Origin: Aspidiotus rigidus
Taxonomy: Eukaryota; Arthropoda; Insecta; Hemiptera; Diaspididae
Length of the DNA: 64,000 nucleotides
NCBI GenBank assembly: GCA_035079385.1
Contig: JAVHKY010000058.1
Location: 248,001 to 312,000 of the forward strand
Direction of reading: 5' to 3'
Part shown: piece after piece, positions 61,425 through 64,000 of the stretch
How positions within the stretch are numbered: position 1 is the stretch's first letter
Layout of the letters: every line of letters starts with the position of its first letter
Notes under the pieces: generated by a model
What the model saw: the letters and a program-made list of their open reading frames with translations, nothing else
Databases searched by the model: none
What the model was told of the DNA's origin: nothing
Program-made: the position numbers and the translations under genes

Positions 61425-63540
61425 ATATGTAATTCATCATTGCTTATGGAATAATTGGTTCAGCATTGCTTATGGAATATACGGTATAGCATTGTTTATG
61501 GAATGTATGGATCAGCATTGATTATGGAATATGTGGTTTAGCATTGCTTATGGAATATTTGGTTCAGCATTGCTTATGGAATATTTGGATAAACATTGCT
61601 TATGGAATATGTGGTTCAGCATTGCTTATGGAATATTTGGTTCAGCAATGCTTATGGAATATGTGGTTTAGCACGCTTATGGAATATTTGGTTCAGCATT
61701 GCTTATGGAATATGTGGTTCAGCAGTGTAATGGACTAAGTGGTTCAGAATTGCATATGGAATATTTGGTTCAGTATTGCTTATGGAATATGTGGTTCATC
61801 ATTGCTTATGGAATATTTGGTTCAGCATTGCTTATGGAATATTTGGTTCAACATTGCTTATGGAATATGTGGTTTGGCATTGTAATGGACTATGTGGTTT
61901 AGAATTCCTTATGGAATATTTGGATAAGCATTGCTTATGGAATATTTGGTTCAGCATTGCTTATGGAATGTATGGTTCAGCATTACTTATGGAATATTTG
62001 GTTCAACATTCCTTATGGAATATGTGGTTTGGCATTGTAATGGACTATGTGGTTCAGCATTGCTAATGGAATATGTGGTTTAGCATGCTTATGGGATATT
62101 TGGTTCAGTATTGCTTATGGAATATTTGGATAAGCATTGCTTATGGAATATTTGGTTCAGCATTGCTTATGGAATGTATGGTACAGCATTGCTTATGGAA
62201 TGTATGGTTCAGCATTGCTTATGGAATATGTGGTTTAGCATGCTTATGGAATATTTGGTTCAGTATTGCTTATGGAATATTTGGATAAGCATTGCTTATG
62301 GAATATTTGGTTCAGCATTGCTTATGGAATGTATGGTACAGCATTGTTTATGGAATATATGGTTCAGCATTGTAATGGAATATGTGTTTCAGCGTTGCTT
62401 ATGGAATATTTGGTTCAGCATTACTTATGGAATATTTGGTTCAACATTGCTTATGGAATATGTGGTTTGGCATTGTAATGGAATATTTGGTTCAGCATTG
62501 CTTATGGAATTTTGCATATGGAATATTTGGCTCAGCATTGCTTACGGAATGTATGGTACAGCATTGTTTATGGAATGTGTGGTTCAGCATTGCTTATGGA
62601 ATATTTGGTTCAGCATTACTTATGGAATATTTGGTTCAGCATTGCTTATGGAATATTTGGATAAGCATTGCTTATGGAATATGTGGTTCACCATTGCTTA
62701 GGGAATATGTGGTTCAGCATTGCTTATGGAATATTTGGGTCAGCATTGCTTATGGAATATATGGTACAGCATTGTGGAATGTATGGTTCAGCATTGCTTA
62801 TGGAATATGTGGTTTAGCGTGCTTATGGAATATTTGGTTCAGCATTACTTATGGAATATTTGGTTCAGCATTGCTTATGGAATATTTGGATAAGCATTGC
62901 TTATGGAATATGTGGTTCACCATTGCTTAGGGAATATGTGGTTCAGCATTGCTTATGGAATATTTGGGTCAGCATTGCTTATGGAATATATGGTACAGCA
63001 TTGTGGAATGTATGGTTCAGCATTGCTTATGGAATATGTGGTTTAGCGTGCTTATGGAATATTTGGTTCAGTATTGCTTATGGAATATTTGTTTCAGCAT
63101 TGCTTATGGAATATATGGTACAGCAATGTTTATGGAATGTATGGTCCAGCATTGCTTATGGAATATGTGGTTTAGCATGCTTATGGAATATTTGGTTCAG
63201 TATTGCTTATGGAATATTTGGTTCATCATTGCTTATAGAATATGTGGTTCGGCATTGTAATGGACTATGTGGTTCAGAATTGCTTATGGAATATTTGGAT
63301 CAGCATTGCTTATGGAATATATGGTTCAGCATTGCTTATGGAATATTTGGTTCAGCATTGCTTATGGAATATATGGTTCAGCATTGCTTATGGAATATAT
63401 GGTTCAGCATTGCGTATGGAATAATGTGGTTCAAAATTGCTTATGGAATATGCATTTCAGCATTGTTTATCAAATATGTGGTTCAGCATTGCTTATGGAA
63501 TATGTGGTTCAGCATTGCTTACAGAATAAGGTTCAGCAAA
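61425..63540 (+). repeat. 26-bp satellite block 2 (about 81 monomers), opposite orientation
   Basis: This is the same 26-bp family as block 1 but inverted, with core GGTTCAGCATTGCTTATGG on the plus strand. Variants include shortened units such as CATTGTAATGGACTATGTGG and CAGCATGCTTATGGAATA. The longest stop-free frame covers 62851-63642 and reaches 263 codons, for the reason given for block 1. The final unit reads GCTTACAGAATA and then GGTTCAGCAAA, nearly the same as the inverted last unit of block 1. Confidence 0.97.
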
Positions 63541-64000
63541 AATCTGGACATTTGGATTTTTCGCACTTCTGAGAAAATACCATTTTTACAGATCGTTTTG
63601 TTTGGACATTATGTTTATCTGGTACACCCTTCATTGCTATGATGATCATTGATAGTAGAATAAACTTTGACAAAACTAACGTACATCATACAACGGCGGT
63701 AGAGCGTGTGCTACAAAACCATTCTACTTTCTGTAATTTTGCGATGAATGGCCCATACAAACTCTTTACATTCTATCTTAGCATTTGTGCTTTTTGGCTA
63801 GTCTTCTAGCTGAAATAACGAACGACAGCTATATTGGGAACATAGGGAAATCTAAATAAGTGGACTTCTATTTGACTCTGCCACAGGGTCTCAACAGGTA
63901 CCTTGGTACCAGAAGAAGGAGGCTCATCTAAAAAGACAAGTCCTACTAAGCTAAGTTCGTTGAGTAGACCAAAATTATACTATACAATCTAAAAAAGTAT
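63541..64000. other. No gene seen
   Basis: Unique-looking sequence right of satellite block 2. No recognisable feature. Confidence 0.45.

Noticed and set aside
1..64000. CRISPR array, bacterial operons, or an integrated virus
   Set aside because: The tandem repeats lack unique spacers, no prokaryotic genes are present, and all RT-related sequence fits Penelope-like, Copia or LINE families without an envelope or capsid gene of a virus.
1..64000. tRNA and rRNA genes
   Set aside because: No stretch with the A and B box pattern plus cloverleaf arms, and no rRNA-like sequence, was recognised by eye. A covariance search could still find a diverged tRNA.

Overview
The window looks like a gene-poor, repeat-rich stretch of an arthropod nuclear genome, most likely an insect. 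The evidence is a spliced ribosomal protein S3 gene with short GT-AG introns, many R1-, Jockey- and I-like non-LTR retrotransposon relics, a Copia-type LTR element, Penelope-like elements with a GIY-YIG domain, several MITEs, and a short run of the insect telomere motif (TTAGG). A hemipteran is plausible but the sequence does not prove it. No prokaryotic operon, CRISPR array or defence system is present. RpS3 is the only protein-coding gene I can support firmly.

Layout. 1-2.75 kb: two Penelope-like copies joined in inverted orientation. 2.75-6.86 kb: no gene seen. 6.86-10.7 kb: a 26-bp satellite block bordered by a 45-bp repeat. 12.9-13.3 kb: LINE fragment. 13.4-15.9 kb: degenerate 124-bp repeat around AT-rich DNA. 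17.6 kb: palindromic MITE. 18.1-20.1 kb: R1-type LINE relic carrying a 5'-truncated Jockey-type insertion with poly(A) and an 11-bp target duplication. 20.95-29.99 kb: a structurally complete Copia element with matching 235-bp LTRs and a 5-bp target duplication but ruined coding regions, inserted in a minus-strand LINE. 30.2-31.2 kb: degenerate repeats ending in poly(A). 33.2-35.1 kb: AT-rich island. 39-41 kb: large 45-bp tandem array with an orientation flip, next to three TAACC units and a third Penelope-like copy (41.1-43.2 kb). 43.25-46.2 kb: I-like RNase H fragment and an R1-type LINE split by a hAT-like MITE. 46.7-47.6 kb: two more MITE-like insertions, one in a fourth Penelope-like sequence. 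50.2-50.7 kb: foldback MITE flanked by TTAA. 53.7-55.1 kb: RpS3 on the minus strand, with long palindromes in intron 1 and in the 3' flank. 61.4-63.5 kb: second 26-bp satellite block in the opposite orientation.

The parts act together mainly as a nested record of insertions. In several places removing one element restores the one beneath it, which gives the relative order of events. The best leads for something undescribed are the 26-bp satellite in two inverted blocks with higher-order structure, the 45-bp repeat modules that recur beside it and 30 kb away, the long palindromes with CTGA...GAAAC loop cores around RpS3, and the Copia element whose LTRs look new while its genes look old. All sequence comparisons were made by eye.
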